Part shown: in pieces, positions 26,156 through 34,631 of the stretch
Layout of the letters: every line of letters starts with the position of its first letter
Position numbering within the stretch: position 1 is the first letter of the stretch
Source: Algoriphagus kandeliae
Lineage (GTDB): Bacteria; Bacteroidota; Bacteroidia; Cytophagales; Cyclobacteriaceae
Direction: 5' to 3'
NCBI RefSeq assembly: GCF_004571135.1
Contig: NZ_SPSB01000002.1
Location: 620,001 to 684,000 of the forward strand
Length of the DNA: 64,000 bases
Made by a program: the position numbers and the translations under genes
The notes under the pieces: generated by a model
What the model was told of the DNA's origin: nothing
Databases searched by the model: none
Seen by the model: the letters and a program-made list of their open reading frames with translations, nothing else

Positions 26156-27814
26156 TTATGCATTATACATGATTTCGTAATATTCCTTGGCCATTCGGTT
26201 ACTTTCAAAGAAGCCGACCACGTCTTTCATTCCTTTTTGAACGATATTTCTCCAAGCTTCTCGGTCATCGTAGTAAAGAGGAAGAATTTCATTTTCCAGC
26301 ACTTCATACAGTTTTTCAAAATCGTAATCATCCTGATCTTCCGCATGCATATTGGAATAATCAGCAGGAGGAACGATGAAGCTGTTCTTTCCATGCTCTG
26401 CAAATTCGCAGATCCAACCATCATAGGTAGAGAAATTTACTCCGCCATTCATAGAAGCCGTCATTCCGGAAGTACCGGAAGCTTCCCTTGGTACACGAGG
26501 ATTATTCAACCAAATGTCGGAGGCCTGCTTTAAGCGCTTGCTCAGGGTAAGCTCATATCCTGTACAAACAGCCATATTTGGATAGTTTTTGCTCAGATGG
26601 ACTAACTGATTGAAAACTGAAATAGCATTGTAATCCAATGGATAAGGCTTGCCAGCCCAAATGATCTGAACAGGGAATTTGGTGTTTCGCATCAAGGCAT
26701 CGAATCGACGGACATCCCGGGTAATCAATTCCGCCCGTTTATAACTTGCAAACCGACGTGCCCAAACGATGGTCAGCACATTCGGGTTGAAAAGTTTTCC
26801 GGTCTGATCGGCTACGATTTCAAAAGCCCGTTTTTTCAAATACCATTTTCGGTCGTCAAAACCTGCTTCGTCATCATTTTCCATGAATCGATACAATTGT
26901 TTATCAGACCAGTATTTGAAGTTTTGAGAGTTGGTGATGTGGGTGATTTCGGGAATATTAGGATAAAACTTCCACATTTCACGGCTGACTTCCCCGTGTA
27001 GTTTGGAGACACCATTTGCTTTTCTAGCAAATCGAAGAGCAGCCAAACTGTGATTGAAAATATCTCCGGTAAAACCAACCATTTCCTTCACTTCATCGAT
27101 GGAATAGCCATTGAAGAAGCTCATTTTGTTTAGCAAATGGATGTCATGTTTTTCATTCCCTGCTTCTTCAGGAGTGTGGGTAGTGAACACCAAACGCTTT
27201 TTCACCTCTTCCTTTTTGCCAAATTTCCGCATCAAGTGGAAAACCGAACTGACTCCATGAGCCTCATTCAAATGATAGACATCCGGGTTGAAGTTCAATT
27301 CATCCAGTAATTTGGCTCCTCCGATACCCAAAAGCAGGCATTGAGCTACTTTGGCTGCAGTGTCGGAGTCGTATAGTTTGTGTGTGATGGTTTGACTGAG
27401 GTAATCATTTTCAGGCAAATCGGTACTCAACAAGAAAAGAGGAGCTGATTTGAAGGTGTCAGGAGGTAGATACCAAGCCTTTACCCAAACGGGAACATCA
27501 TGGACAGTTACCCGAAATTTGATCCCCGTGTCTACTAAGAAACTATAGGTCTTTTCGTACCACTCAGGCTTCAATGTCTGATCTTGATTTCGGGACTGAT
27601 CGTAATAGCCATATTTCCATAGAATTCCAATTCCGATCAGATTTTGTCCCAATTCATAGGCACTTCGGAGGTGGGAACCGGAAAGGAAGCCCAAGCCACC
27701 CGAATAGATTTTTAGGGGTTGGTGAATGGCAAACTCCATAGAGAAGTAAGCCACTTTTTTTGAATATTCAGGAGCGATCTCGTAAGGAACGCTGAAATTT
27801 TTAAAGTCGGTCAT
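26156..27814 (-). CDS. Alpha-glucan phosphorylase-like GT35 protein, PLP lysine replaced
   Basis: 552 residues, shorter than classical glycogen phosphorylases. The short bacterial phosphorylase type (TIGR02094-like) is indicated by VAYFSMEFAIHQPLKIYSGGLG near the N-terminus, the active-site region ARRFASYKRAEL and the EASGTSGM block. In phosphorylases this last block carries the Lys that binds pyridoxal phosphate (GTSGMK or GTSNMK), but here codon 26461-26459 is ACG, giving GTSGMT with Thr452. The protein may be a PLP-independent glucosyltransferase, a glucan-binding regulator or a catalytically altered enzyme. The gene stands alone, with no other glycogen gene nearby. Confidence 0.85.
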   Translation of the reverse strand: MTDFKNFSVPYEIAPEYSKKVAYFSMEFAIHQPLKIYSGGLGFLSGSHLRSAYELGQNLIGIGILWKYGYYDQSRNQDQTLKPEWYEKTYSFLVDTGIKFRVTVHDVPVWVKAWYLPPDTFKSAPLFLLSTDLPENDYLSQTITHKLYDSDTAAKVAQCLLLGIGGAKLLDELNFNPDVYHLNEAHGVSSVFHLMRKFGKKEEVKKRLVFTTHTPEEAGNEKHDIHLLNKMSFFNGYSIDEVKEMVGFTGDIFNHSLAALRFARKANGVSKLHGEVSREMWKFYPNIPEITHITNSQNFKYWSDKQLYRFMENDDEAGFDDRKWYLKKRAFEIVADQTGKLFNPNVLTIVWARRFASYKRAELITRDVRRFDALMRNTKFPVQIIWAGKPYPLDYNAISVFNQLVHLSKNYPNMAVCTGYELTLSKRLKQASDIWLNNPRVPREASGTSGMTASMNGGVNFSTYDGWICEFAEHGKNSFIVPPADYSNMHAEDQDDYDFEKLYEVLENEILPLYYDDREAWRNIVQKGMKDVVGFFESNRMAKEYYEIMYNA

Positions 27815-27918
27815 AGTCTTTGATTTGAGAGCGCCTAATTTATGGGAAAAGGAATGGGAAATGGTGCCCTCTTGGATAAAAAATCAAGGAAAAATCTTGG
27901 AAACCGTTTGAAATAAAG

Positions 27919-27952
27919 AAAAAAGCTGCTCCCTCTCAGGAACAGCTTTTTA
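27919..27952. terminator. Rho-independent terminator
   Basis: Stem AAAAGCTG(C)TCC / GGA(A)CAGCTTTT around CTCTCA, with A- and T-runs outside. It lies just beyond the carboxylesterase stop (27958, minus strand) and would terminate that gene before the phosphorylase-like gene. Confidence 0.8.
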
Positions 27953-27957
27953 ATCTT

Positions 27958-29613
27958 TTAAGCGTTTAGAGCGGCAAGGCCATTTCCATCCGGTTTGTTT
28001 TTGACTTGGCAGGTATCGTTCAGGATCATGGTCTCTCCATTTGATGTCGAATAGCTTGGCCAATCCGGAAGAGCTCCTGCATTCGGATTGCCTGTTCGCA
28101 TAAAGGCTAGAAGGGAAGCAGACATCTTATCAGATAGGTTTCTTGGTCTGGCTCCACCTCCGGTATGCGTGTACATGCGGTCTGTGTTTTGGTACCAGAA
28201 ACAAATATCAATACAGTGGAATGCCTTCATTCTACCATCGTATAGATTAGGTTCCCATCCAAACCAAGCCAAGTAAACGGGAGCGTTTTGTTTGGACTTG
28301 GCATTGGCCGTATTAATGGCTCCTTGGCGATTCGATAAAATCATCGCCCAAATGTCAGCAGGCGAAGCTTCCGGGAAATCTTTTCTATAGGCTGCTAGGA
28401 TGGATTCAGATTTGTCTCCAAATCTTCCTTTTAATTGTTCTACTACTCCAGCCCAATCGATTTTTTCAAGTTCTGCATTGGTCCGTGATGGATTCCACTC
28501 ATGGAAAGTCGTACAAATCATCAAAGGCATATTGGAAGCATGAGCGGAAGTTTCACTGAAAAACTCACCCTTTGGAATGTGAAGTCCGTCTGCCACTGGT
28601 CCAAATCCTCCCCGGAATCCCGGTTGAGGAAATTCCTTTCGCATCCGCTCCAAAGCAACGTAGGCTACATCCAGATATTCCCTCCAGCTTAAATCATGAA
28701 GTTTGTCGAGTGTTGCAGGGGTTAAACCTGCCGCTTCCAATACATATTTTCCGAGCGTTTGTGCATATTCCTTATCATTGGCAGAAAGCATACTACCGCT
28801 GAGAGCCACTCCTTTGTGCACGATTCCTTGGGAAGCAGGCATGGCCATGGCGCAGGTCACTTTTGCCCCTCCTCCTGATTGTCCCATAATAGTGACATTG
28901 TCAGGGTCTCCTCCAAAATTGGCAATGTTGTCTCGCACCCATTCTAAGGCAAAAATGATATCCAACATTCCTACATTTCCGGAGTCTTTGTATTTATCTC
29001 CCCCTACACCGGAAAGGTCCGTAAATCCAATTGGTCCTAAGCGATGATTGATGGAAACGAATACAATGTCCCCGTTTTTGGCAATATTTTCTCCATGATA
29101 GCCGTCTTGCTCAATTCCGTTTCCATTGGTAAAACCTCCTCCATGTAGCCAAACCATAACCGGACGCTTTTTGCCTCCAGCCAAGCCATTGGTCCAAACA
29201 TTCAATCGAAGGCAATCCTCACTCACATCATCATAATTCCAATGGTCTGCAAAGGAATAGTGGACATTGGCATAGCGGTTGTCCATGATCTGAGGGGCTG
29301 TATTTCCCCACCAAATAGTCGGCTTGACATCGGTCCAAGGTTCCGGTTTTTTTGGAGCCATAAAACGGTTTTTACCAGAAGTATCAGCTCCATAGGGAAT
29401 TCCTAAAAAGGTATAAACCCCATTGAGAATATAGCCTCTTACTTTTCCAGAGTCAGTATCCGTGATGGCAATATTGTCTCCTATTTGAAGAAACTGATCA
29501 TCAGATGATTGGGACTGTGCGGAACGAGCCTGTGCGGAATGGACAAAAGGCACGGAGGCAGCCAAGGTGCCTACTCCTACTTTTTTGAAAAATTCTCTAC
29601 GGTTGGTATTCAT
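27958..29613 (-). CDS. Type B carboxylesterase, Tat-exported
   Basis: 551 residues from ATG 29613, where MNTNRREFFKKVGVG gives a twin-arginine signal; the longer frame to 29733 adds unsupported residues. Type B esterase features are the HGGGFTNGNG oxyanion-hole loop, the nucleophile in IMGQSGGGAK, Glu in TTFHEWNPSR and a candidate catalytic His in KAFHCIDICFW. It probably hydrolyses carboxylic esters outside the cytoplasm after folded export. Substrate unknown. Single-gene unit with its own terminator. Confidence 0.9.
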   Translation of the reverse strand: MNTNRREFFKKVGVGTLAASVPFVHSAQARSAQSQSSDDQFLQIGDNIAITDTDSGKVRGYILNGVYTFLGIPYGADTSGKNRFMAPKKPEPWTDVKPTIWWGNTAPQIMDNRYANVHYSFADHWNYDDVSEDCLRLNVWTNGLAGGKKRPVMVWLHGGGFTNGNGIEQDGYHGENIAKNGDIVFVSINHRLGPIGFTDLSGVGGDKYKDSGNVGMLDIIFALEWVRDNIANFGGDPDNVTIMGQSGGGAKVTCAMAMPASQGIVHKGVALSGSMLSANDKEYAQTLGKYVLEAAGLTPATLDKLHDLSWREYLDVAYVALERMRKEFPQPGFRGGFGPVADGLHIPKGEFFSETSAHASNMPLMICTTFHEWNPSRTNAELEKIDWAGVVEQLKGRFGDKSESILAAYRKDFPEASPADIWAMILSNRQGAINTANAKSKQNAPVYLAWFGWEPNLYDGRMKAFHCIDICFWYQNTDRMYTHTGGGARPRNLSDKMSASLLAFMRTGNPNAGALPDWPSYSTSNGETMILNDTCQVKNKPDGNGLAALNA

Positions 29614-29718
29614 AGGATTAAAGGTTAGGGTTATTGTTTCATTATGAAAAAATAGGGAAAATTCTTGATAATCAATAGATAGGATTGAAATTCGGTAGAA
29701 ATACTTTTCTACGAATAA

Positions 29719-29748
29719 AAAAACCGACCCCAATAAATCGGAGCCGGC
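29719..29748 (-). terminator. Rho-independent terminator of the large M14 peptidase gene
   Basis: On the minus strand CCGGCTCC (29747-29740) pairs with GGGGTCGG (29731-29724) with two G-T pairs and an 8-base loop, followed by seven T residues. It lies about 40 bp after the stop at 29787. Confidence 0.65.
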
Positions 29749-29756
29749 TTCTTGAT

Positions 29757-29780
29757 ACTAGATACTTGTTACTAGATACT
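29757..29780. repeat. Short direct repeat ACTAGATACT
   Basis: ACTAGATACT occurs at 29757-29766 and 29771-29780, separated by TGTT, within a longer run of GATACTAGATACTTG-like sequence between a stop codon and its terminator. It looks like a simple intergenic repeat that can vary in copy number. Confidence 0.6.
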
Positions 29781-29786
29781 AGAATC

Positions 29787-32318
29787 TTATTGTCCTACCA
29801 TAAAGATGGCATTGCTTAGAACTAGTTTGCCTGATTCCCAGAATCCTCGGAAAATCGGGTTATCTACAAAGTAAATGAGTTCCCCTCTTCCTTTGGGCTC
29901 CACACCTATGGCCATGGATTCTCCCATTTGGGACTTGATTTTGTAGCCGATATAGCCTGTTCGATAAGAATCATTCGAACTGATTTTTCCAGCATTAACA
30001 CCATCAGTTAGGTATGCATATTTGTCGGAATTATTTTTCAGAGTGTAGAATTTGCCTAGGGTTCCGTAGCCTAATGGATGCGTGATATCCATATCAACTT
30101 GGTAAATTGCTCCTGCGGTACCACCCGCGATAGCTAGACGTTCTTCCTGCAGATAAGGAGCAAGTCGTTCTTCTTTAGCTAAGGATTCAGCCGCTTTTTT
30201 AGCTTCTTTTTCTTCCTCTTCAGAATCGTATGTTTTGAGATCAAAGCCTTCCTTGTTCGCGAAAAGATTCAAAGCTCCATCAATAGCGATTAGCTTTCCT
30301 CCTCCACGTACCCAATCAAGGACTCTTTCTTCTGCAGCTTTGCTAAGACCCCCACCCCAAGTGGAAGGAAGAATCAACACGTCATACTTGCTGAGATCAT
30401 ATCGTCCCAAGTTCTGCATTTCCAAATTGACTAAAGGATAATCCAACTCCTTTTCGAAGAAGTGCCAGATTTCCCCATAGTTCAAGGAAGAAGTTCCTTC
30501 ACCTCCAGCCAAAGCTACTTTTGGAGCTTGGATTACTCGGATATTTGGTGAGCCGAAGTCTTTCCCTTCTTCCATATAGCCAGTCATCGTAGTTTCCAGC
30601 TTGATACCAAATCTGTTGGCTGTTTCGGTCACCTTTTTATCAAAATCAGCTACATACTCATTTCCACCTTTGGTGATCAAAAGAGTACCTGCAGGAAAGC
30701 TTTTACCCTCGGTTTTGAATGGAAATTCAGGGTATTTAACTCGGATTCCTTGCTTCAACAGGGCAGCCAAAAATGCTGCATCCCGCGTACCTTCCCAAGA
30801 AGCGATATAAGCCACTGGAGTTTTTCCAGCTGTATTTGGAGTAAAGGTTTCCGCTTCAAAATCCTTTGATGGATCCAAGCGGCTTTCCAAAGCATAGGCT
30901 TTTACATTGTAGGCATAAGGAAGCGCCCAACTGGTAATATCGTAGGTGATGCTATCATTCAACTGAGGGTTCGGCTCGAAGAATACTTGAGTCAAAACAG
31001 CTTTTGGCTGGTAAGCCGATATGACGATATCTTCCTCACTTGTGGAGAAAGTGGTGTTTTTTCCACTTTGGTATTCATAGCCACGAAGACCTGATCTGTT
31101 TCCGGCTTGTCCATAGCGAATACCATTTTTGTCCAGTAATTCCAACAACTTGGAAACTTGAGCAGGATTGCTGTCACCTTTGATGACAAAGCTTTTGTAT
31201 TTGCCTTTTGGATTGCTGGAGTTTTCCTGGAAATATTGACTGTATTCCGCCAAAAGACGATCTGCATTAGAACTGGTAACTTCCACAGCAGACATGGCTG
31301 CGGTGTAGTGACCTTCGATTCGATAGCTGAGGGTAACCGTATCTCCAATCGCATTAAAGCCTCCGCGTCCTGCTCGGCCCCCACCTCCCTGCTCAATCGT
31401 CATACCGATGGCACCATTGTACATCGGGTAAGTGTCTCCATAAGATGGATAGAGCAAGTCAAAACGCTCCTTGGTGAAATAGAATCGGCCCATTTCATCA
31501 AAATATTTCGCAGTATTCTTTCCGAAAATATCCTGAAACTCATGCTGCCAGTCTGTCAATTGCTCATGCAAAGGTTCAGCGGCTGGAGCCATGTAGAAAG
31601 GATTATTGATTCCTTGCTCATGGAAATCCAAATGCAACTGAGGCATCCATTGCTGATAGATTTTTAAGCGCTGCTGAGATTCCACCTGAACCTGCCAAGC
31701 CCAGTCACGGTTTAGATCAAAAAGGTAGTGGTTTGCCCGTCCACCTGGCCAAGGCTCGTTGTGCTCCACTGACTGAAGATCAGGCTGAAGAATGGTATTC
31801 ATTTTTTGATTGTACCACATGGCGTAGCGATCCCGGCCATCTGGGTTGATACAAGGATCGATGATCACCACTTGATTTTTCAACCATTCTTGGGATTTAC
31901 TATTAGTTGGATTTGCTAGGGTATAGATGGTTGAAATAGCTGCTTCCATTCCCACGGATTCATTTCCGTGCACGTTGAAGGACATCCAGTTGATAGGCAC
32001 AGAAGTGCTGGGAGTACCATCCACGATTCCGGCTCTTTTCAGATTGTCTTCGCGGATTTCTTCCAGGTTAGCCATGTTTTCAGGGCTGGATAGAATTGCC
32101 ACGAAAAGGGGCCTTTTTTCATTGGTTTCGCCGTATTGCACCAGTTTTACATTGGGATTATTGGCTGCGATATGCTCGAAATAATCCACCATACGGTGAT
32201 GAGGGGTGAAGCGATCGCCAGGTTTATAGCCAAGAAACTGCTCGGGAGTCTGGATTTGGGCTTGGACAAAAGTCCAGCTTACCAAGCTGAGTAGCGTGAA
32301 GAGTAATCTTTTTTGCAT
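29787..32318 (-). CDS. M14 family metallopeptidase with C-terminal GATase1-like domain
   Basis: 843 residues with a signal peptide (MQKRLLFTLLSLVSWTFVQAQ). The M14 catalytic domain covers roughly 25-330: FNVHGNESVGMEA holds the zinc His and Glu, DPCINPDGRDRY the binding segment, and HLDFHEQG the third zinc ligand. The rest is beta-rich and includes a glutamine-amidotransferase-like segment (YDVLILPSTWGGGLSKAAEE) typical of long Bacteroidetes M14 proteins. It should be a secreted or outer-envelope carboxypeptidase acting on peptides. Confidence 0.9.
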   Translation of the reverse strand: MQKRLLFTLLSLVSWTFVQAQIQTPEQFLGYKPGDRFTPHHRMVDYFEHIAANNPNVKLVQYGETNEKRPLFVAILSSPENMANLEEIREDNLKRAGIVDGTPSTSVPINWMSFNVHGNESVGMEAAISTIYTLANPTNSKSQEWLKNQVVIIDPCINPDGRDRYAMWYNQKMNTILQPDLQSVEHNEPWPGGRANHYLFDLNRDWAWQVQVESQQRLKIYQQWMPQLHLDFHEQGINNPFYMAPAAEPLHEQLTDWQHEFQDIFGKNTAKYFDEMGRFYFTKERFDLLYPSYGDTYPMYNGAIGMTIEQGGGGRAGRGGFNAIGDTVTLSYRIEGHYTAAMSAVEVTSSNADRLLAEYSQYFQENSSNPKGKYKSFVIKGDSNPAQVSKLLELLDKNGIRYGQAGNRSGLRGYEYQSGKNTTFSTSEEDIVISAYQPKAVLTQVFFEPNPQLNDSITYDITSWALPYAYNVKAYALESRLDPSKDFEAETFTPNTAGKTPVAYIASWEGTRDAAFLAALLKQGIRVKYPEFPFKTEGKSFPAGTLLITKGGNEYVADFDKKVTETANRFGIKLETTMTGYMEEGKDFGSPNIRVIQAPKVALAGGEGTSSLNYGEIWHFFEKELDYPLVNLEMQNLGRYDLSKYDVLILPSTWGGGLSKAAEERVLDWVRGGGKLIAIDGALNLFANKEGFDLKTYDSEEEEKEAKKAAESLAKEERLAPYLQEERLAIAGGTAGAIYQVDMDITHPLGYGTLGKFYTLKNNSDKYAYLTDGVNAGKISSNDSYRTGYIGYKIKSQMGESMAIGVEPKGRGELIYFVDNPIFRGFWESGKLVLSNAIFMVGQ

Positions 32319-32429
32319 AAGAATTTATTTCATTGAATGCCGAATTTAGTGTTAAAACCCTAGCTGTGGAAATCAACTGTGTAAAAGGCTCTGGTGCACC
32401 AATAAAAATCCACCGTCTCAATTCAATTT

Positions 32430-32468
32430 ACCATGAAAAACGTAAATTATACTTTCGAATATCATGGT
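32430..32468. repeat. 39-bp palindromic repeat, copy 1, upstream of DUF4143 ATPase
   Basis: ACCATGAAAAACGTAA on the left and TTCGAATATCATGGT on the right form an imperfect inverted repeat of 39 bp. A second copy of identical length begins 76 bp later. Possibly an operator or a structured leader of the downstream ATPase gene. Confidence 0.6.
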
Positions 32469-32505
32469 AAAAATATTTGAATTCTAGATTTATATATTTA
32501 CTTTT

Positions 32506-32544
32506 ACCATGAAAAATGTAAGTCAAATATTCGATTTTCATGGT
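32506..32544. promoter_or_regulatory. 39-bp palindromic repeat, copy 2, covering the ATPase start codon
   Basis: ACCATGAAAAATGTAA on the left, ATTCGATTTTCATGGT on the right, same half-site ACCATGA as copy 1. The ATG of the downstream gene (32540-32542) is inside the right half. A protein bound here, or an RNA hairpin formed by it, would directly affect translation or transcription of that gene. Confidence 0.55.
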
Positions 32545-33682
32545 GAAGAACCGAAAAATTGTTTCGCTTTTACAGGAGTATCTTTCGATTTTCCCCGCTG
32601 TAGGGCTTTTGGGGCCTCGGCAGGTGGGGAAGACTACCTTAGTCAAACCCCTGGATTTTGAAAAGGAAAGCCTATATCTCGATCTTGAAAAAGCTTCTGA
32701 TCGTGCTAAATTGATGGACCCTGAACTATTTTTAAAAACACATGCAGAAAAAACAGTCATTTTGGATGAGATCCAACTTATGCCTGAGCTTTTTTCAGAG
32801 TTGCGAAGCTTAATTGATGAGCGACGTGTTCCGGGTCGATATATTATCCTGGGTTCGGCATCTCCTGATTTAATTCGAAAGAGTGCTGATTCTTTGGCAG
32901 GAAGAATTGGTTATTTGGAACTAACGCCCTTTTTTCTTGATGAAGTAGAACAAGATGAGGATGAGAAGCTCTGGATACGGGGTGGCTTTCCGCTTTCATT
33001 TTTAGCAAAGAGCGAAAGGGAGTCTCAGCTCTGGAGGCAAAATTTCATCAAGACTTATCTGGAGCGAGACTTGGCTCAGATTGGATTGAGTACTGATCCG
33101 AGACTGGTAGAGCGTTTTTGGAGAATGTTGGCTCATGCACAAGGAGGAATTTGGAATGGGGAAAGTTTTGCAAGGGCTTTAGGAGTTACTCGCCCAACTG
33201 TCAATCGTTATTTAGAATATTTGGAGGGTTCGTTTATGATTCGAGTTCTTCGCCCATTTCACCAAAATATTAAAAAAAGGTTAGTTAAATCACCCAAGGT
33301 TTATATTCGAGATACCGGGCTACTTCATTCCCTAATCGGTATTGATTCCATGGTTCAATTGCAAAATCGAATTGAAATTGGATCTTCTTGGGAAGGATTT
33401 GTAATTGAGCAAATTATTGCATCAAAAGGAGAAGAGTACGGGTATTTTTTTTATCGTACTCATCAAGGTGCAGAATGTGATCTCTTACTTGTTAAAAATG
33501 GGGAAGTACAACGCGCAATTGAAATCAAAAACACACTTTCTCCGAAATTGACCAAAGGCTTAAGGATATCTATGGAGGATACTGGGGCTCGGGAAGGCTT
33601 TGTTATTTGTCGAATTGAAGGACAATTTCCGATTTCTGAGAATGTTTTGGCAATTGGACTGAAGGAGTTTCTTTCAGAGTAA
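32540..33682 (+). CDS. AAA ATPase with DUF4143 domain
   Basis: 380 residues. The N-terminal AAA_14 ATPase has Walker A GPRQVGKTT (25-33), Walker B VILDEIQ, and LGSASPDLIRKSADSLAGR. The C-terminal DUF4143 domain (about 190-350) contains a winged-helix-like part (ALGVTRPTVNRYLEYLEGSFMIRVL) and a nuclease-like E..FV.EQI, ECDLLLVK and IEIK pattern resembling PD-(D/E)xK enzymes. These proteins are common and often horizontally shared; their role is not established, with ideas ranging from defence to toxin-antitoxin-like systems. The start codon overlaps a palindrome that also occurs 76 bp upstream. Confidence 0.88.
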   Translation: MVKNRKIVSLLQEYLSIFPAVGLLGPRQVGKTTLVKPLDFEKESLYLDLEKASDRAKLMDPELFLKTHAEKTVILDEIQLMPELFSELRSLIDERRVPGRYIILGSASPDLIRKSADSLAGRIGYLELTPFFLDEVEQDEDEKLWIRGGFPLSFLAKSERESQLWRQNFIKTYLERDLAQIGLSTDPRLVERFWRMLAHAQGGIWNGESFARALGVTRPTVNRYLEYLEGSFMIRVLRPFHQNIKKRLVKSPKVYIRDTGLLHSLIGIDSMVQLQNRIEIGSSWEGFVIEQIIASKGEEYGYFFYRTHQGAECDLLLVKNGEVQRAIEIKNTLSPKLTKGLRISMEDTGAREGFVICRIEGQFPISENVLAIGLKEFLSE

Positions 33683-33872
33683 TTTAAAATATTAGGTTAA
33701 CCCCTAATCTCCTTTTGAAAAACTGATATCCACCAATATCCCATTTATTCATCCAAGCAGGTTAGGGAAGGAGGTTAATTTATCTGGGTTTTTAATTAAA
33801 ATTTGCTTTCTTAGTTTTTCTTGACTTGAGCCCCCACCATATAGCGATAGGGATTGAGTCTTAAAAAATAAA

Positions 33873-34631
33873 ATGAAAAAAAGTCAACCCGAAATCGGCC
33901 TTTTTATCCCCTGCTATGTGGATCAATTTTTCCCACAAGTGGCAATAGCTACCTTGGAATTATTGGAAAAATTGGGCTGCAAGGTGAGCTATCCTTTGGG
34001 TCAAACCTGCTGTGGGCAGCCATTGGCCAACGCGGGATATGAGCGGGATACAGAAGGATCTAGCCGTCATTTTTTGGAGTTATTCAAACAGTTTGACTAC
34101 ATCGTCGCTCCTTCCGGAAGTTGCGTTTTGCATGTAAAAGAGCATTTCCCAAAGCTTTCCGACATGGAGCAAGAGCAAAATCGGGTACATGATCGAATCT
34201 ATGAATTGACAGAATTCTTGACGGATGTTCTAAAAGTAGATTCCTTGAAAGGATCTTTTCCAAAGAAAGTTGGATTTCATTCTTCTTGCCATGGATTGCG
34301 GGGACTTCGCTTGGCTTCCAGCTCTGAGATGAACGTTACCCCTTTCAATAAGGCCAAACAACTTCTACAAAATCTGGAAGGACTGGAGTGGGTTGAACTA
34401 AGCCGAGTTGATGAGTGCTGCGGTTTCGGAGGTACTTTTTCCGTGACAGAGGAAGCACTTTCTGTACAAATGGGAAGGGATCGCTTACAAGATCATCAAT
34501 CTCATCAAGTGGAAATAGTGACTGGAGGGGATATGTCCTGTCTGATGCATCTTCAAGGAATTGCAGATAGAGAAGGGAGCAGCCTGAAATTTATGCATGT
34601 GGCAGAAATTCTAAACCAAGCCATCTTATGA
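33873..34631 (+). CDS. lutA: L-lactate oxidation complex subunit LutA
   Basis: 252 residues. Two CCG-type cysteine-rich domains typical of LutA/GlcF-like Fe-S proteins are present (IPCYVDQFFPQ...QTCCGQP in the first half; SSCHGLRG...DECCGFGG in the second). With LutB and LutC it oxidises L-lactate to pyruvate in the cytoplasm, passing electrons to the quinone pool. It is first in a tightly packed operon; its stop overlaps the lutB start by 4 bp. The 190 bp before it hold no recognised regulator site. Confidence 0.93.
   Translation: MKKSQPEIGLFIPCYVDQFFPQVAIATLELLEKLGCKVSYPLGQTCCGQPLANAGYERDTEGSSRHFLELFKQFDYIVAPSGSCVLHVKEHFPKLSDMEQEQNRVHDRIYELTEFLTDVLKVDSLKGSFPKKVGFHSSCHGLRGLRLASSSEMNVTPFNKAKQLLQNLEGLEWVELSRVDECCGFGGTFSVTEEALSVQMGRDRLQDHQSHQVEIVTGGDMSCLMHLQGIADREGSSLKFMHVAEILNQAIL

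Noticed and set aside
29613..29733. Longer carboxylesterase reading frame upstream of ATG 29613
   Set aside because: The extra 40 residues precede a clear twin-arginine signal, which must be N-terminal to work.
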